63,338 nucleotides of DNA from Nitrososphaerota archaeon (GCA_028866945.1 JAGWHE010000003.1:1-63338); one strand, 5' to 3'; numbered from the stretch's first letter, positions 49,027-57,930 are shown. The notes: generated by a model from the sequence alone, not told the origin. Numbers and translations are program-made.

Positions 49027-49563
49027 ATGCGGGTTGGTCTGCTGGTGGGCCGCTTCCAGCCCTTCCATCTGGGGCATCTCGAAGCGGTGAGGTACGCCCT
49101 CGGCCATGTGGACTACCTGTACGTGGTGGTGGGATCCGCTCAGCGCAGCCACGAAAGGGACAATCCGTTCACGGCAGGGGAGAGGATAGCCATGATCAAG
49201 AGCGCCCTCGACGGGAACAAGGTCGACCCGGCGAAGTGGATGGCGGTGCCGATCCCAGACGCCGATTCGCACTCCCTCTGGGTGTCGACGCTGGAGTCGA
49301 TGGTCCCCGGCTTCGACGTCGTCTTCACCAACGACGCTCTGACGTTCCTCCTCTTCAAGGAGGAAGGCACGGAGGTGAAGGCCGTCCCGTACCTCGACAG
49401 GAGCAGGTACTCGGCCACGAACGTTAGGGATAGGATTCTTGAGCGGAAGGATTGGGAGAGCCTCGTGCCCCCACAGGTGGCCAAGATGGTGAAGAAGTTC
49501 GGAGGCGTGGAGCGGGTGAGAGCGCTTATGCGCAAGGACCTTACGGGTGGTGCCCATGGATAA
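49027..49563 (+). CDS. nadM: Nicotinamide-nucleotide adenylyltransferase
   Basis: A 178-residue archaeal NMN adenylyltransferase that makes NAD from NMN and ATP. The nucleotidyltransferase motif is VGRFQPFHLGHLEAV (HxGH as HLGH), with VGSAQRSHERDNPFTAGERI and the C-terminal YSATNVRDRILERKDWESLV. Length is right for the family. The chosen ATG 49027 (MRVGLLVGRF) follows a TATA box at 48989. Its stop overlaps the aminotransferase start by 8 nt. Confidence 0.96.
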   Translation: MRVGLLVGRFQPFHLGHLEAVRYALGHVDYLYVVVGSAQRSHERDNPFTAGERIAMIKSALDGNKVDPAKWMAVPIPDADSHSLWVSTLESMVPGFDVVFTNDALTFLLFKEEGTEVKAVPYLDRSRYSATNVRDRILERKDWESLVPPQVAKMVKKFGGVERVRALMRKDLTGGAHG

Positions 49564-50650
49564 GCAGAAGCTGATAATGCTACCTGGCCCGACGAACGTG
49601 TCCGAGCGCGTCATGAGGGCAATGTTGGGGCCCGTGATCAACCACAGGGGGGACGCTTTCAGGGAGCTCTACAAAGGGGTCCTCGAGAAGACGAGGCACC
49701 TCTTCCAGACAGAGGGGGACGTAGTGGTGCTGTCGTCCTCCGGGACGGGAGGGGTAGAGGCGGCGGTGTGGAACATCATCCGCCCCGGGGACGTCGCCGT
49801 GGTGCCGGTGTTCGGGGAGTTCAGCACGAGGCTGGCCGAGGCGGTCGAGATGGCCGGCGGGAGGGCGGTCAGGGTCACTTCTGAGTTCGGCAAGGTCCCG
49901 ACCACAGACGAGCTGAAGGCGGCCATGGACAAGCAGGGGAGGTTCAAGGCGATGTACCTGGTGCACAACGAGACCAGCACCGGGGTCGCCGCGCCCTACA
50001 TCGAGGAGGCGACCAGGCTCGCTAAGGAACACGGGGCGTTCGCTGTGATCGACGCCATATCCAGCCTGGGAGGGTACGCGATACCGGTGGACAAGTGGGG
50101 GGTCGACGTCTGCATCACTGGGAGCCAGAAGTGCATAGCCGCCCCGCCCGGGCTGGCCCTGCTCTCCTTGAGCAAGGGGGTGGCCGAATTCCTGAAGAGC
50201 TCGCCCCCGAAGACAAGGTACTTCGACATACCGAGATACCTGGAGTACGGAGCCAAGGGAGAGACCCCCTTCACCCCGGCCCTGCCACTATACTACGCCC
50301 TGGACGAGGCGCTCGGCGAGCTGCTGGAGGAGGGGTTCGCCAAGAGGGTGGAGAGGCACGAAAGGATGTCAGGGCTCCTGTACGACGGGCTGGCGAAGAT
50401 GGGGATGAAGGCGGTGGCCGAGAAGTCGGTGAGGTCGAGGACGGTGGTCGCCTCTTACTATCCTCAGGGGGTCGACGACGCGAAGTTCAGGAAGGCCCTG
50501 GCGCACGACAAAGGGGTCGTGATAGCGGGGGGCTTCGGCCCGTTCGCGGGGAAGGTGTTCAGGGTCGGGTGCATGGGGCAGATCAACGAGGGGTACGTCT
50601 CCACCACGCTCAAGGCTATCTCGGAGACGATGGCGGGTTTCCGCAACTGA
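49556..50650 (+). CDS. Class V aminotransferase (alanine-glyoxylate / serine-pyruvate type)
   Basis: A 364-residue PLP enzyme. It begins MDKQKLIMLPGPTNVSERVM, has LSSSGTGGVEAAVWNIIRPG, and Asp in FAVIDAISSLGGYAIPVDKW. The PLP Lys is in CITGSQKCIAAPPGLALLSL. The family includes alanine-glyoxylate, serine-glyoxylate and serine-pyruvate aminotransferases. The exact donor and acceptor cannot be fixed. It overlaps nadM by 8 nt, so they are co-transcribed. The SerA-like and glycine C-acetyltransferase genes also point to Ser/Gly metabolism. Confidence 0.93.
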   Translation: MDKQKLIMLPGPTNVSERVMRAMLGPVINHRGDAFRELYKGVLEKTRHLFQTEGDVVVLSSSGTGGVEAAVWNIIRPGDVAVVPVFGEFSTRLAEAVEMAGGRAVRVTSEFGKVPTTDELKAAMDKQGRFKAMYLVHNETSTGVAAPYIEEATRLAKEHGAFAVIDAISSLGGYAIPVDKWGVDVCITGSQKCIAAPPGLALLSLSKGVAEFLKSSPPKTRYFDIPRYLEYGAKGETPFTPALPLYYALDEALGELLEEGFAKRVERHERMSGLLYDGLAKMGMKAVAEKSVRSRTVVASYYPQGVDDAKFRKALAHDKGVVIAGGFGPFAGKVFRVGCMGQINEGYVSTTLKAISETMAGFRN

Positions 50651-50653
50651 AAG

Positions 50654-50664
50654 TCTTTAAACCC
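50654..50664 (+). promoter_or_regulatory. TATA box of the FKBP gene
   Basis: TCTTTAAACCC ends 24 nt before ATG 50688, predicting a leaderless transcript. Confidence 0.5.
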
Positions 50665-50687
50665 AAGACTGGCGCCGGTCAAAAACG

Positions 50688-51470
50688 ATGACCCTCGAGA
50701 AAGGCACGCTCATCTTCGCCAACTACACGGCCCGGGTGAAGGATACCGGGGAAGGGATAGAGTCCACGGTCGAGTCCGAGGCCAAGAAGCTGAAGATATT
50801 CGAGGAGTCGAGGAAGTATGAGCCGAGGCTGGTCGCAGTAGGGGAGGGGTGGCTGATCTCGGGGCTGGACGCCGAGGTGGCGAAGCTATCGGTCGGCGAC
50901 AAGAAGGAAATCGAACTCCCGCCCGACAAGGCCTTCGGCAACAGGGACCCTACGCAGCTCAGGATGATGCCCCTGAGGAAGTTCGGGGACAGGGAACACG
51001 AGCTCTCCATTGGCGACTCGGTCGACGTAGACAACAGGGTCGGCACCGTCAGGTTCATCGGCTCTGGCAGGGCCCAGGTCGACTTCAACCATAGGCTCGC
51101 CGGCAAGTCCATCGTGTACGACTTCGAGGTGCTCAAGAGGGTGGAGACTGAAGACGACAAAGTGCGCGCCCTCGTCGACCGCAGGCTGGCGGGAGAGGGG
51201 AGCAAGGCGACGTTCACCATGGCGAACGAGGCGCTGACGGTTTCGATCCCCGAGGACCTATTCCTGGTCGAAGGGCTCCAGATAATCAAGAGGGGGATCG
51301 CCAACGACGTGTTCAAGTTCATCCCGTCGCTGAAGGAGCTGACCTTCACGGAGAGGTTCTCCAACGAAAAGGCTCAGCCGAAGAAGCAGGAGTCAAAGGG
51401 AGAGACCCCGGCCGTGGACGCGCCGAAGCCGCGCAAGAAGAAGGCCGAAGCCGCCAGCCAGAGTTCCTAG
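50688..51470 (+). CDS. FKBP-type peptidyl-prolyl isomerase, long archaeal form
   Basis: A 260-residue SlyD-like isomerase/chaperone. The FKBP part has GTLIFANYTARVKDTGEGIE, VAVGEGWLISGLDAEVAKLS and IELPPDKAFGNRDPTQLRMM. An IF (insert-in-flap) domain follows (DVDNRVGTVRFIGSGRAQVD), then FNHRLAGKSIVYDFEVLKRV. A C-terminal domain of about 100 residues is extra and ends in a Lys/Ala/Pro tail. It helps protein folding in the cytosol. It overlaps the convergent egsA gene by 4 nt. Confidence 0.94.
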   Translation: MTLEKGTLIFANYTARVKDTGEGIESTVESEAKKLKIFEESRKYEPRLVAVGEGWLISGLDAEVAKLSVGDKKEIELPPDKAFGNRDPTQLRMMPLRKFGDREHELSIGDSVDVDNRVGTVRFIGSGRAQVDFNHRLAGKSIVYDFEVLKRVETEDDKVRALVDRRLAGEGSKATFTMANEALTVSIPEDLFLVEGLQIIKRGIANDVFKFIPSLKELTFTERFSNEKAQPKKQESKGETPAVDAPKPRKKKAEAASQSS

Positions 51471-52507
51471 ATAACCCCGGTAGACTTCGCCAGGGCGGTC
51501 GCCGCCTTCCTGCTGAGCTTCTTCCTAGACAGGATGGTGTACCTGTCTGGGCGGATGGAGCTCGCTTTCATGAGAGATTGGATCACCTGGGAGTCGTCGA
51601 CGCCGATTTGGGAGGCCTCCACGGGGGCTCCGACGTTCTTCAGGGCTGACTTCACCCTCTTCCAGTCGATGCCATGGAGCTTCGCCATCATGATGGTACC
51701 GATGCCGCACTTCTCTCCGTGCAGGCCCGCGTCGGGCGCCACCATGTCCAGGTAGTGGCTGAAGAGGTGCTCCGAGCCGGAGCAGGGCCTGGAGCTCCCG
51801 GCGATCCCGGCCGCCACTCCGGTGCTGATGAGTGCCTCGACGAGGTCCCTGACCCCGTCCACTTCGAACTTTGCGAGGGCGCGCGACCGCTCCAGCACTA
51901 CGGCTGCGCTCATGAGCGCGAGGCTCGCGGAGTAGCTCCCGTAGTACTCCCCCGTGACCCTGTGGGCCAGCTGCCAGTCCTTGACCGCGGTTAGCTTCGA
52001 GACCAGGTCCCCGCAGCCGGCCGCGAGGAGCCGCCGCGGGGCCGAAGCGATCACCCCGATGTCCGCAAGGATTCCGACCGGAGGTTTGGCCATGACCGAG
52101 TAGGGCCTGTCGAGCCCCTTCAGCGAGGCGAACGGGCTTGAGATTCCGTCGTGGGAGGCGCTGGTCGGGACGGAGTAGAAGGGGAGGTGTAGCCTGAAGG
52201 CGGCAAGCTTACCCACGTCAACGCTCTTCCCCCCGCCGACCCCGATGATGCATCCTGAGCCTCCTGCCGAGGACATCACCTTCTGGACGTTGGCGGTGTC
52301 GGCGGCCGTGACTTCGACCCAGACGGGGGCGCCCCCCAGGGCGGAGTCGACCGCGTCCCTCACCCTGGCGGCAACGTTGGAGCCGCTCGAAATGACCACT
52401 TTTTTCCCCCCGGTGGAGTCGCTGACGAACTCTCCCAGCTTGGAGATGACGCCGTCGCCGATGAGCACCTTCGTCGGGAGCTCCATCAGGTGGTACACGG
52501 GGTCCAC
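51467..52507 (-). CDS. egsA: sn-Glycerol-1-phosphate dehydrogenase
   Basis: A 346-residue NAD(P)-dependent, zinc-containing enzyme that makes the archaeal lipid backbone G1P from dihydroxyacetone phosphate. Key segments are GVGGGKSVDVGKLAAFRLHL, PFYSVPTSASHDGISSPFAS (Asp metal ligand), SGSEHLFSHYLDMVAP (His), and LHGEKCGIGTIMMAKLHG (His). Length is normal. It defines archaeal membrane chemistry together with the geranylgeranyl reductase at 24187-25335. Confidence 0.97.
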   Translation of the reverse strand: MDPVYHLMELPTKVLIGDGVISKLGEFVSDSTGGKKVVISSGSNVAARVRDAVDSALGGAPVWVEVTAADTANVQKVMSSAGGSGCIIGVGGGKSVDVGKLAAFRLHLPFYSVPTSASHDGISSPFASLKGLDRPYSVMAKPPVGILADIGVIASAPRRLLAAGCGDLVSKLTAVKDWQLAHRVTGEYYGSYSASLALMSAAVVLERSRALAKFEVDGVRDLVEALISTGVAAGIAGSSRPCSGSEHLFSHYLDMVAPDAGLHGEKCGIGTIMMAKLHGIDWKRVKSALKNVGAPVEASQIGVDDSQVIQSLMKASSIRPDRYTILSRKKLSRKAATALAKSTGVI

Positions 52508-52590
52508 GAGTCGCAGGCGGCGATGTCGTGATTTAAGGCCACTGCGGGGTCAAGATGAGAGGGCCGATTCTGGCGCCCTGCCCTTGGAAA

Positions 52591-52600
52591 GATTAAATAA
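52591..52600 (+). promoter_or_regulatory. TATA box of the proteasome beta-aCPSF1 operon
   Basis: GATTAAATAA lies about 50 nt before ATG 52648, so this transcript should have a leader of about 20 nt. The leader contains CCTGAGAGG, a possible ribosome-binding site, 10-18 nt before the start. Confidence 0.45.
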
Positions 52601-52647
52601 CTAACGGGAGCCCGCGAGATTTTGTCCGTCCTGAGAGGTTTGTAGAC

Positions 52648-53319
52648 ATGTCGAGAGATTTCAACCAGGTGGGGAGGAAGACCGCCGCGTCGGCGGTGTA
52701 TCACGGGACCACGACGGTGGGGCTCGTCTGCTCTGACGGCGTCGTGCTGGCGACAGACACCAGGGTGACCGCCGGCGGATTCATCGCCCACAAGAGGGGG
52801 AAGAAACTGCTCAAGATCGACGAGAACATCGCCATGACGATTTCGGGGGGCGTGGCGGACGCACAGAACGTGGTTGACACGCTGAAGTACTACTGCAACC
52901 TGTACAGGATCGAGAAGAGTCGGCCGATGCCGGTGAAGGCGGCGGCCCAGGTGGTGTCGAACATGCTCTTCTCTTCGAGGTACTACCCATACATCGCGGA
53001 CGTGCTTGTGGGCGGGATCGACAGGAGCGGAGGGTGGCTGTTCAACGTGGACATATTCGGGTCATTGAACCAGGAGAAGATGATAGCCACGGGGAGCGGC
53101 TCGCCGGTAGCCTACGGCGTGCTGGAGGCGGAGTTCAAGGAGGGGATGCCCACCGCGAAGGGGTACCCGCTGGCAGCGAAGGCGATCATCGCCGCGACGA
53201 GAAGGAACGTGGCGACCGGAGACCACTTCGACGTGGCCATCCTCGACAGCGAGGGGTTCAGGGAGCTGAGCGAGGCCGAGAAGGACAAGCTCCTGGCCCA
53301 GTTCACATCTAACAATTAG
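52648..53319 (+). CDS. psmB: Proteasome beta subunit, catalytically competent
   Basis: A 223-residue beta subunit with a 20-residue propeptide ending in VYHG. Mature Thr1 is Thr21 in GTTTVGLVCSDGVVLATDTR. Asp17 and Lys33 equivalents are Asp37 and Lys53 (IAHKRGKKLLKI). The GSGSP loop reads ATGSGSPVAYGVLEAEFKEG. It is the proteolytic subunit of the 20S core. It lies 2 nt upstream of the aCPSF1 gene, a neighbour relation known from other archaea. Confidence 0.97.
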   Translation: MSRDFNQVGRKTAASAVYHGTTTVGLVCSDGVVLATDTRVTAGGFIAHKRGKKLLKIDENIAMTISGGVADAQNVVDTLKYYCNLYRIEKSRPMPVKAAAQVVSNMLFSSRYYPYIADVLVGGIDRSGGWLFNVDIFGSLNQEKMIATGSGSPVAYGVLEAEFKEGMPTAKGYPLAAKAIIAATRRNVATGDHFDVAILDSEGFRELSEAEKDKLLAQFTSNN

Positions 53320-53321
53320 TC

Positions 53322-55235
53322 TTGGAACAGAAAGCCAACGGCGTAAGCCTGATGAGCGCTATTCTGAACAACATCCCAGCGGAGGCTCAGATCACCCGGA
53401 TCGAGTATGAAGGCCCCCGGTTGGCCCTTTACACCAAGAACCCGGCGTACCTCCACAAGAACAGCTACGTCATTTCTGAGATAGTCAACTCCCTCAAGAA
53501 GCGCGTCGTCACGCGGACCGAGAAGTCGATCAGGAAACAGGAGAGCGACGCCAGGCAGGTCCTGGACAGGATGATCCCGCCCGAGGCCGGGGCGTCCAAC
53601 TACTTCTTCGACGACGCCCTCGGAGAGATAACGGTGGAGGCGCAGAACCCCCGGCTACTCTCTCAGGAGGCGGGGTTCGACCTGGGGAGCCTGATGGAGC
53701 AGACGGGGTGGAAGGTGAAGGTCAGGAGGGCGCCTCACATAAAGTCCACAGCGATCCAGAACGTGTACTTCGCCCTCAAGGCAGGGAGCGAGGCGAGGGA
53801 GAAGTTCCTGCGCGAGCTCGGGGAGTCCATCTTCAGGCCGAGGATGGCGTCCGAAGAGCACGTCACCATCAAGACCCTGGGGTCGTTCCAGGAGGTGGGG
53901 AGGTCGTGCATCTTGGTCGAGACGGCTGAGAGCAAGGTCATGTTGGACTGCGGGATACATCCAGGGTCGAGGAACACCTGGGACGCATACCCGCGCCTCG
54001 ACTGGGCAGACATCTCCCCCAACGACCTTGACGCCATAGTGATCAGCCACTCGCACCTCGACCACATGGGGTTCCTCCCTGCGATGTACAAGTACGGCTA
54101 CGAGGGCCCGGTCTACTGCACCGAGCCGACCCTGCCCCTGATGACGCTCCTTCAGAACGACTTCGTGAAGATCGCCCAGATCGAGGGGGGGCGCCTCATC
54201 TACGACCAGAAGGACATACGCGACGTCATACAGCACGCCATCACGCTCCCCTATGGGATGGTGACCGACATCTCGCCTGACATCAAGCTAGTCTTCAACA
54301 ACGCGGGGCACATCCTGGGCTCGGCCACAGTGCACCTGCACATCGGGGACGGCGCCCACAACATAGTCTACACCGGGGACTACAAGTACGGGAGGACCCA
54401 GCTCTTCGACTCGGCCACCTGGAACTATCCGAGGGTGGAGACGCTCATCACCGAGAGCACCTACGGCAACAAGGAGGACATCATGCCAGTCCGCGAAGAG
54501 GTGGAGATGAACTTCGTCAACGCCATCAACGGGATCTTGAAGAACGGAGGGAAGGTGCTGATCCCGATCCCCGCCGTGGGGAGGGCGCAGGAGATATTGC
54601 TGGTCATAGACCAGTACATGAGGAACAAGGTCCTGGTCGAGGCCCCGGTCTTCACCGAGGGGATGATCTCAGAGGCGACCGCGATACACGTATCCTATGC
54701 TGACTATCTTTCGAGGGAGCTGAGGGCTAAGATCCTCGAGGAGGGGGTCAACCCGTTCCAGTCCGAGTACTTCACCGAGGTCGAGCACCCGAGCGACAGG
54801 GAGGAGGCGTACAGAGAGGGTCCGGCGATCATCATGGCCACTTCAGGCATGCTTGAAGGGGGGCCGGTCCTGGATTACTTCGAGCACCTCGCGCCCTCCG
54901 AGAAGAACAAGATACTCTTCGTGTCTTACCAGGTCCAGGGGACCATAGGCCGCAGGGTCCTCGACGGTGGGAGCCAGGCGAGCCTGATGGGGATCGACGG
55001 CAAGATCAAGATAGTCGACGTAAAAGCGTCGGTGCAGAAGATCGAGGGGTTCAGCGGCCACAGCGACTACAACCAGATCGTGCGCTTCGTGGGGAAGGTG
55101 AGGCCGAAGCTGCAGCTGGTGCTGGTCAACCATGGAGAGAAGAGGAAGACCGAGAACCTGGCCTACGCCATCCAAAGGATATACAGGATCCCTGCGATTC
55201 ATCCAGCGGTGCAGGAAGCGATCAGAGTCTACTAG
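53322..55235 (+). CDS. cpsf1: aCPSF1 beta-CASP ribonuclease (archaeal termination/decay factor)
   Basis: A 637-residue KH-MBL-beta-CASP protein. Residues about 1-150 hold two KH-like domains. The metallo-beta-lactamase core has VMLDCGIHPGSRN, VISHSHLDHMGFLPAMYKYG (HxHxDH), and VYTGDYKYGRTQLFD. The beta-CASP part has IPAVGRAQEILLVIDQYM and MATSGMLEGGPVLDYFEHLA, and ends with GFSGHSDYNQIVRF and LVLVNHGE. aCPSF1 cleaves U-rich RNA ends to terminate transcription. The start is TTG 53322. It shares an operon with the active proteasome beta gene. Confidence 0.97.
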   Translation: MEQKANGVSLMSAILNNIPAEAQITRIEYEGPRLALYTKNPAYLHKNSYVISEIVNSLKKRVVTRTEKSIRKQESDARQVLDRMIPPEAGASNYFFDDALGEITVEAQNPRLLSQEAGFDLGSLMEQTGWKVKVRRAPHIKSTAIQNVYFALKAGSEAREKFLRELGESIFRPRMASEEHVTIKTLGSFQEVGRSCILVETAESKVMLDCGIHPGSRNTWDAYPRLDWADISPNDLDAIVISHSHLDHMGFLPAMYKYGYEGPVYCTEPTLPLMTLLQNDFVKIAQIEGGRLIYDQKDIRDVIQHAITLPYGMVTDISPDIKLVFNNAGHILGSATVHLHIGDGAHNIVYTGDYKYGRTQLFDSATWNYPRVETLITESTYGNKEDIMPVREEVEMNFVNAINGILKNGGKVLIPIPAVGRAQEILLVIDQYMRNKVLVEAPVFTEGMISEATAIHVSYADYLSRELRAKILEEGVNPFQSEYFTEVEHPSDREEAYREGPAIIMATSGMLEGGPVLDYFEHLAPSEKNKILFVSYQVQGTIGRRVLDGGSQASLMGIDGKIKIVDVKASVQKIEGFSGHSDYNQIVRFVGKVRPKLQLVLVNHGEKRKTENLAYAIQRIYRIPAIHPAVQEAIRVY

Positions 55236-55241
55236 ACAGGC

Positions 55242-55538
55242 CTACTGCAGGCCGCGCCAGATTTTGACGCCGGGCGGAGTTATCACGACCCTTTCGTCCC
55301 CGAGCCTGGCGATGTCCCCACCGACAGACGTGGCGAACTCATAGAGCTGCTCTACCGAGGACTTCAGCTCCTCGAGGCTCTTCTGGGCCAGCGGGGTCAC
55401 CTTCAGGATGACTATGGTCTTGTTGGTAACGTCTTCCTGGATCTTGGGCAGGTCTTCGATGCTCCTCAGCGCCAGCGCCTTCAGGAGGATCTCCTTGTTC
55501 TGCCCTTCGAGCTTCCTCTCTTGCATCATTCCAGACAT
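55242..55538 (-). CDS. sepF: Cell division protein SepF (archaeal type)
   Basis: A 98-residue SepF. The conserved core is KTIVILKVTPLAQKSLEELK followed by VEQLYEFATSVGGDIARLGD and ERVVITPPGVKIWR. Archaeal SepF anchors FtsZ to the membrane. The N-terminal MMQERKLEGQNKEILLKALA is helical and may be the membrane-targeting helix. A box GCTTAATAATAG (minus, about 55566-55577) precedes it. FtsZ is not in the window. Confidence 0.92.
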   Translation of the reverse strand: MSGMMQERKLEGQNKEILLKALALRSIEDLPKIQEDVTNKTIVILKVTPLAQKSLEELKSSVEQLYEFATSVGGDIARLGDERVVITPPGVKIWRGLQ

Positions 55539-55702
55539 TTTTGTGTTGTCTCTCCTGGCCTCTCAGCTATTATTAAGCATAGGGCGCGCTCGCAATTGTA
55601 TCACGGTCATGAATTAGTTAGACCGAGTAGTAGAGAATTGTTCAGAAATCGGAAAAACCGTTCTCAGGTTATAAGGAGAGGGGTCGCCGAAAGTGACGCG
55701 GC

Positions 55703-56182
55703 TCAGATCGCCTTGTGCGCGTTCCAGAATCTGTCCCCGACGTGGTGCGAGTTCTTGATGCAGCTCCCCTTGGTCATGGTCGCGGCCTCCGGCCCCGTGA
55801 CAGCGGACGGCCCGACGGCGATGGCCCTGCCCTTCTTCTCCTCCTTGACCACGACGATCCTCCCCGCGGCGCCCCAGTCGTCCAGCTTGCGTATGCCGGG
55901 CCTCATCACGTCCGCGCCGTTGAGGAGGAACCTGATTGCTCCCTCGTCGACCATGGCGGAGGGGAAGAGGGCGACGGCCCCCGGGGACCCGAGGTAGGGG
56001 AAGAACGAGTCCCCGGCCTGGACGAACTCGAGCCCGTCGAGCGTGACGAAGACGACCCCTTCCTCGGGCTCGACGCACGCGGCCTGAGCCGACTTCGAGA
56101 GGTTGAGCGAAATGCCCAGCGAGGACTCGATCTTCTGGATCATCTCGACCGAGTCGCGCCTGGAAAGGACCCACTTCTTCAA
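55703..56182 (-). CDS. PUA-domain RNA-binding protein (MCT-1/Tma20-like)
   Basis: A 159-residue protein with a DUF1947-like N-terminus (SRRDSVEMIQKIESSLGISL) and a C-terminal PUA domain from about residue 80 (MVDEGAIRFLLNGADVMRPG, GRIVVVKEEKKGRAIAVG). The eukaryotic relatives MCTS1/Tma20 act in translation reinitiation and recycling. It is divergent from the Sm-like gene with an AT-rich TTAAATAAATGAATT stretch (56204-56218) between. Confidence 0.88.
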   Translation of the reverse strand: MKKWVLSRRDSVEMIQKIESSLGISLNLSKSAQAACVEPEEGVVFVTLDGLEFVQAGDSFFPYLGSPGAVALFPSAMVDEGAIRFLLNGADVMRPGIRKLDDWGAAGRIVVVKEEKKGRAIAVGPSAVTGPEAATMTKGSCIKNSHHVGDRFWNAHKAI

Positions 56183-56256
56183 CTGGGATGAACCGGATGA
56201 CTGCTTAAATAAATGAATTCGGATGGCTGGCTCGAGACAGATACTTGTCAGTCGAC

Positions 56257-56475
56257 ATGGCCGTCAAAGAGCTCGAGTCCAGCATGGGGCTGGTAGTCCT
56301 CATCAAGCTGAAGGGAGGAAAGGTCATCAGAGGAAACCTCCAAGGCTTCGACCAGCACATGAACCTCGCGCTTGAGAAGGCCGAGGAGGTGGCCGAGGAC
56401 GGCAAGTCGAACTCCCTCGGGACGCTGATCGTCCGGGGGGACAACATCATCATGATCTCGCCGCCGCCGTCCTGA
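56257..56475 (+). CDS. Sm-like archaeal protein (SmAP/Lsm)
   Basis: A 72-residue Sm fold. Sm1 is MGLVVLIKLKGGKVIRGNLQ with GFDQHMNLALEKAEEV, and Sm2 is LGTLIVRGDNIIMIS. It forms hexa- or heptameric rings that bind U-rich RNA. The start ATG 56257 (AVKELESS) is preferred over TTG 56245, as the protein then matches the family length. Confidence 0.95.
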   Translation: MAVKELESSMGLVVLIKLKGGKVIRGNLQGFDQHMNLALEKAEEVAEDGKSNSLGTLIVRGDNIIMISPPPS

Positions 56476-56530
56476 GTCCCGGTCGAGACACGGACGCATC
56501 AGCTCAGCGATCTTCGCCTCCCGAATCTAC

Positions 56531-56539
56531 TTTTATACC
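56531..56539 (+). promoter_or_regulatory. TATA box of the coiled-coil/rpiA operon
   Basis: TTTTATACC lies about 35 nt before ATG 56573 and would serve the membrane coiled-coil gene and rpiA. Confidence 0.5.
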
Positions 56540-56572
56540 GAAGGCGCCGGAGCAGCGGCAAGGAATAGGCAC

Positions 56573-57238
56573 ATGGTTGATGTCCTTACCATAGCGATTT
56601 CTGCTGCGGTGGGGCTCGGTCTCGGCGGAGTCGCGGCCTATGCAGTGTTCTACACGAGGCCAAAGGAGCAGAAGGTGGTCGTCTCCCGGCCGGAGCCAGG
56701 CACAAGGTCGACGGAGGTGACGGTGACCACCACGGAGCTGGACAGGTCGCGCAGGGAGATGAGGACCATCATGGTCGAAAGAGACCTTCTCTCATCCGCG
56801 ATGATGAAGCTCTACGAGGCGGAGAGCGAGGGCAGGATCACCAGGGAAGAGAGGGAGATGATCTCAAAGCGCTACAGCGACCAGATCAAGGACCTCCAGG
56901 CGAAGATGAAGGATGTCGAGCTGGTGGTCGAAGTGGGGGAGCTCGAGGGACTTAGGAACGAGCTCGTCACGCTCTTCGAGACCAAGATACAGAACATAGA
57001 GGTACGCCTCGACGCCGCGAAGCAGCGGCTCGGCCCGGCAGCCCCCCAGCCCGCCAAGAAGGAAGCGGTGGCACCCAAGGTCGAGAGGGGGACCGACCTT
57101 GAGCGGGCAGTCGAGCGCAGGGCGAAGCCGGAGATGAGCGAGTCGGAGAAGAGGGTCAAGGAGATCAGAGACGAAGTGATGGACGCGCTCACGCGGCTGG
57201 AACAGATAGACATCGACAAGAAACAGCAGGAAAGCTGA
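56573..57238 (+). CDS. Membrane-anchored coiled-coil protein of unknown function
   Basis: A 221-residue protein. One N-terminal hydrophobic helix (VDVLTIAISAAVGLGLGGVA to AVFYT) is followed by a long charged coiled coil (ERDLLSSAMMKLYEAESEGR, REEREMISKRYSDQIKDLQA), a Pro/Ala hinge near residue 160, and a second helical segment. No known domain is recognised. The layout resembles a cytosolic coiled coil tethered to the membrane. It overlaps the rpiA start by 1 nt. Confidence 0.8.
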   Translation: MVDVLTIAISAAVGLGLGGVAAYAVFYTRPKEQKVVVSRPEPGTRSTEVTVTTTELDRSRREMRTIMVERDLLSSAMMKLYEAESEGRITREEREMISKRYSDQIKDLQAKMKDVELVVEVGELEGLRNELVTLFETKIQNIEVRLDAAKQRLGPAAPQPAKKEAVAPKVERGTDLERAVERRAKPEMSESEKRVKEIRDEVMDALTRLEQIDIDKKQQES

Positions 57239-57930
57239 TGGACAGGCTCAGGGACGCTCTGAAAGGGGTGGCCAAGGAGCTCGCCAAGTCAATCCACCCT
57301 GGGACTGTGCTCGGTCTCGGGAGCGGCTCCACAGTCGCAACCCTCCTGGAGGAGCTCTCCCCGCTGGTGCTTGCAAAGACCAAGACGGTCGCGGGGGTGC
57401 CGACGTCAACGCAGATCGAGATGGTCGCCACGAGGTGCGGCATCGAGCTCGCCCCGTTCAAGGGCGGCGTGGACCTCGTGCTCGACGGGGCCGACCAGGT
57501 GGACCAGGGGCTGAACCTGATCAAGGGCGGAGGAGGCGCCCTGCTGAAAGAGAAGGTGGTGATGGGGAGCGCTAGGAGCACGGTCATAGTCGCGGCCGAG
57601 AACAAATTCGTGAGGAGGCTCTGCGACAATGGGGTGCGGGTCCCCGTGGAGGTCTTCCCGATGGCGAGGGAGAGCGCCAAGGTCAGGCTGTCGATGCTGG
57701 GCGGGGTCCCGGAGGAGAGGCTGATGCCGAAGGGGTATCCCTACTTCACCGAGAACGGGAACATAATACTCGACACGCTCTTTGAGCCGGCGGACAACCC
57801 TCGGGACCTGGAGGTCAGGATAAAATCCACGCCGGGAGTCGCCGAGGTCGGGATATTCACATTCAAACCCATCACTGTGTACAAGCTCGGGACGGATGGG
57901 AGTTTCGAAGTCCTGAAAACTCACGACTAA
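57238..57930 (+). CDS. rpiA: Ribose-5-phosphate isomerase A
   Basis: A 230-residue RpiA, interconverting ribose-5-phosphate and ribulose-5-phosphate. Motifs are LGLGSGSTVATLLEELSPL, DLVLDGADQVDQGLNLIKG, and GGGGALLKEKVVMGSARSTV with the catalytic Glu/Lys. Length is standard. The ATG 57238 overlaps the stop of the coiled-coil gene by 1 nt. Confidence 0.97.
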   Translation: MDRLRDALKGVAKELAKSIHPGTVLGLGSGSTVATLLEELSPLVLAKTKTVAGVPTSTQIEMVATRCGIELAPFKGGVDLVLDGADQVDQGLNLIKGGGGALLKEKVVMGSARSTVIVAAENKFVRRLCDNGVRVPVEVFPMARESAKVRLSMLGGVPEERLMPKGYPYFTENGNIILDTLFEPADNPRDLEVRIKSTPGVAEVGIFTFKPITVYKLGTDGSFEVLKTHD

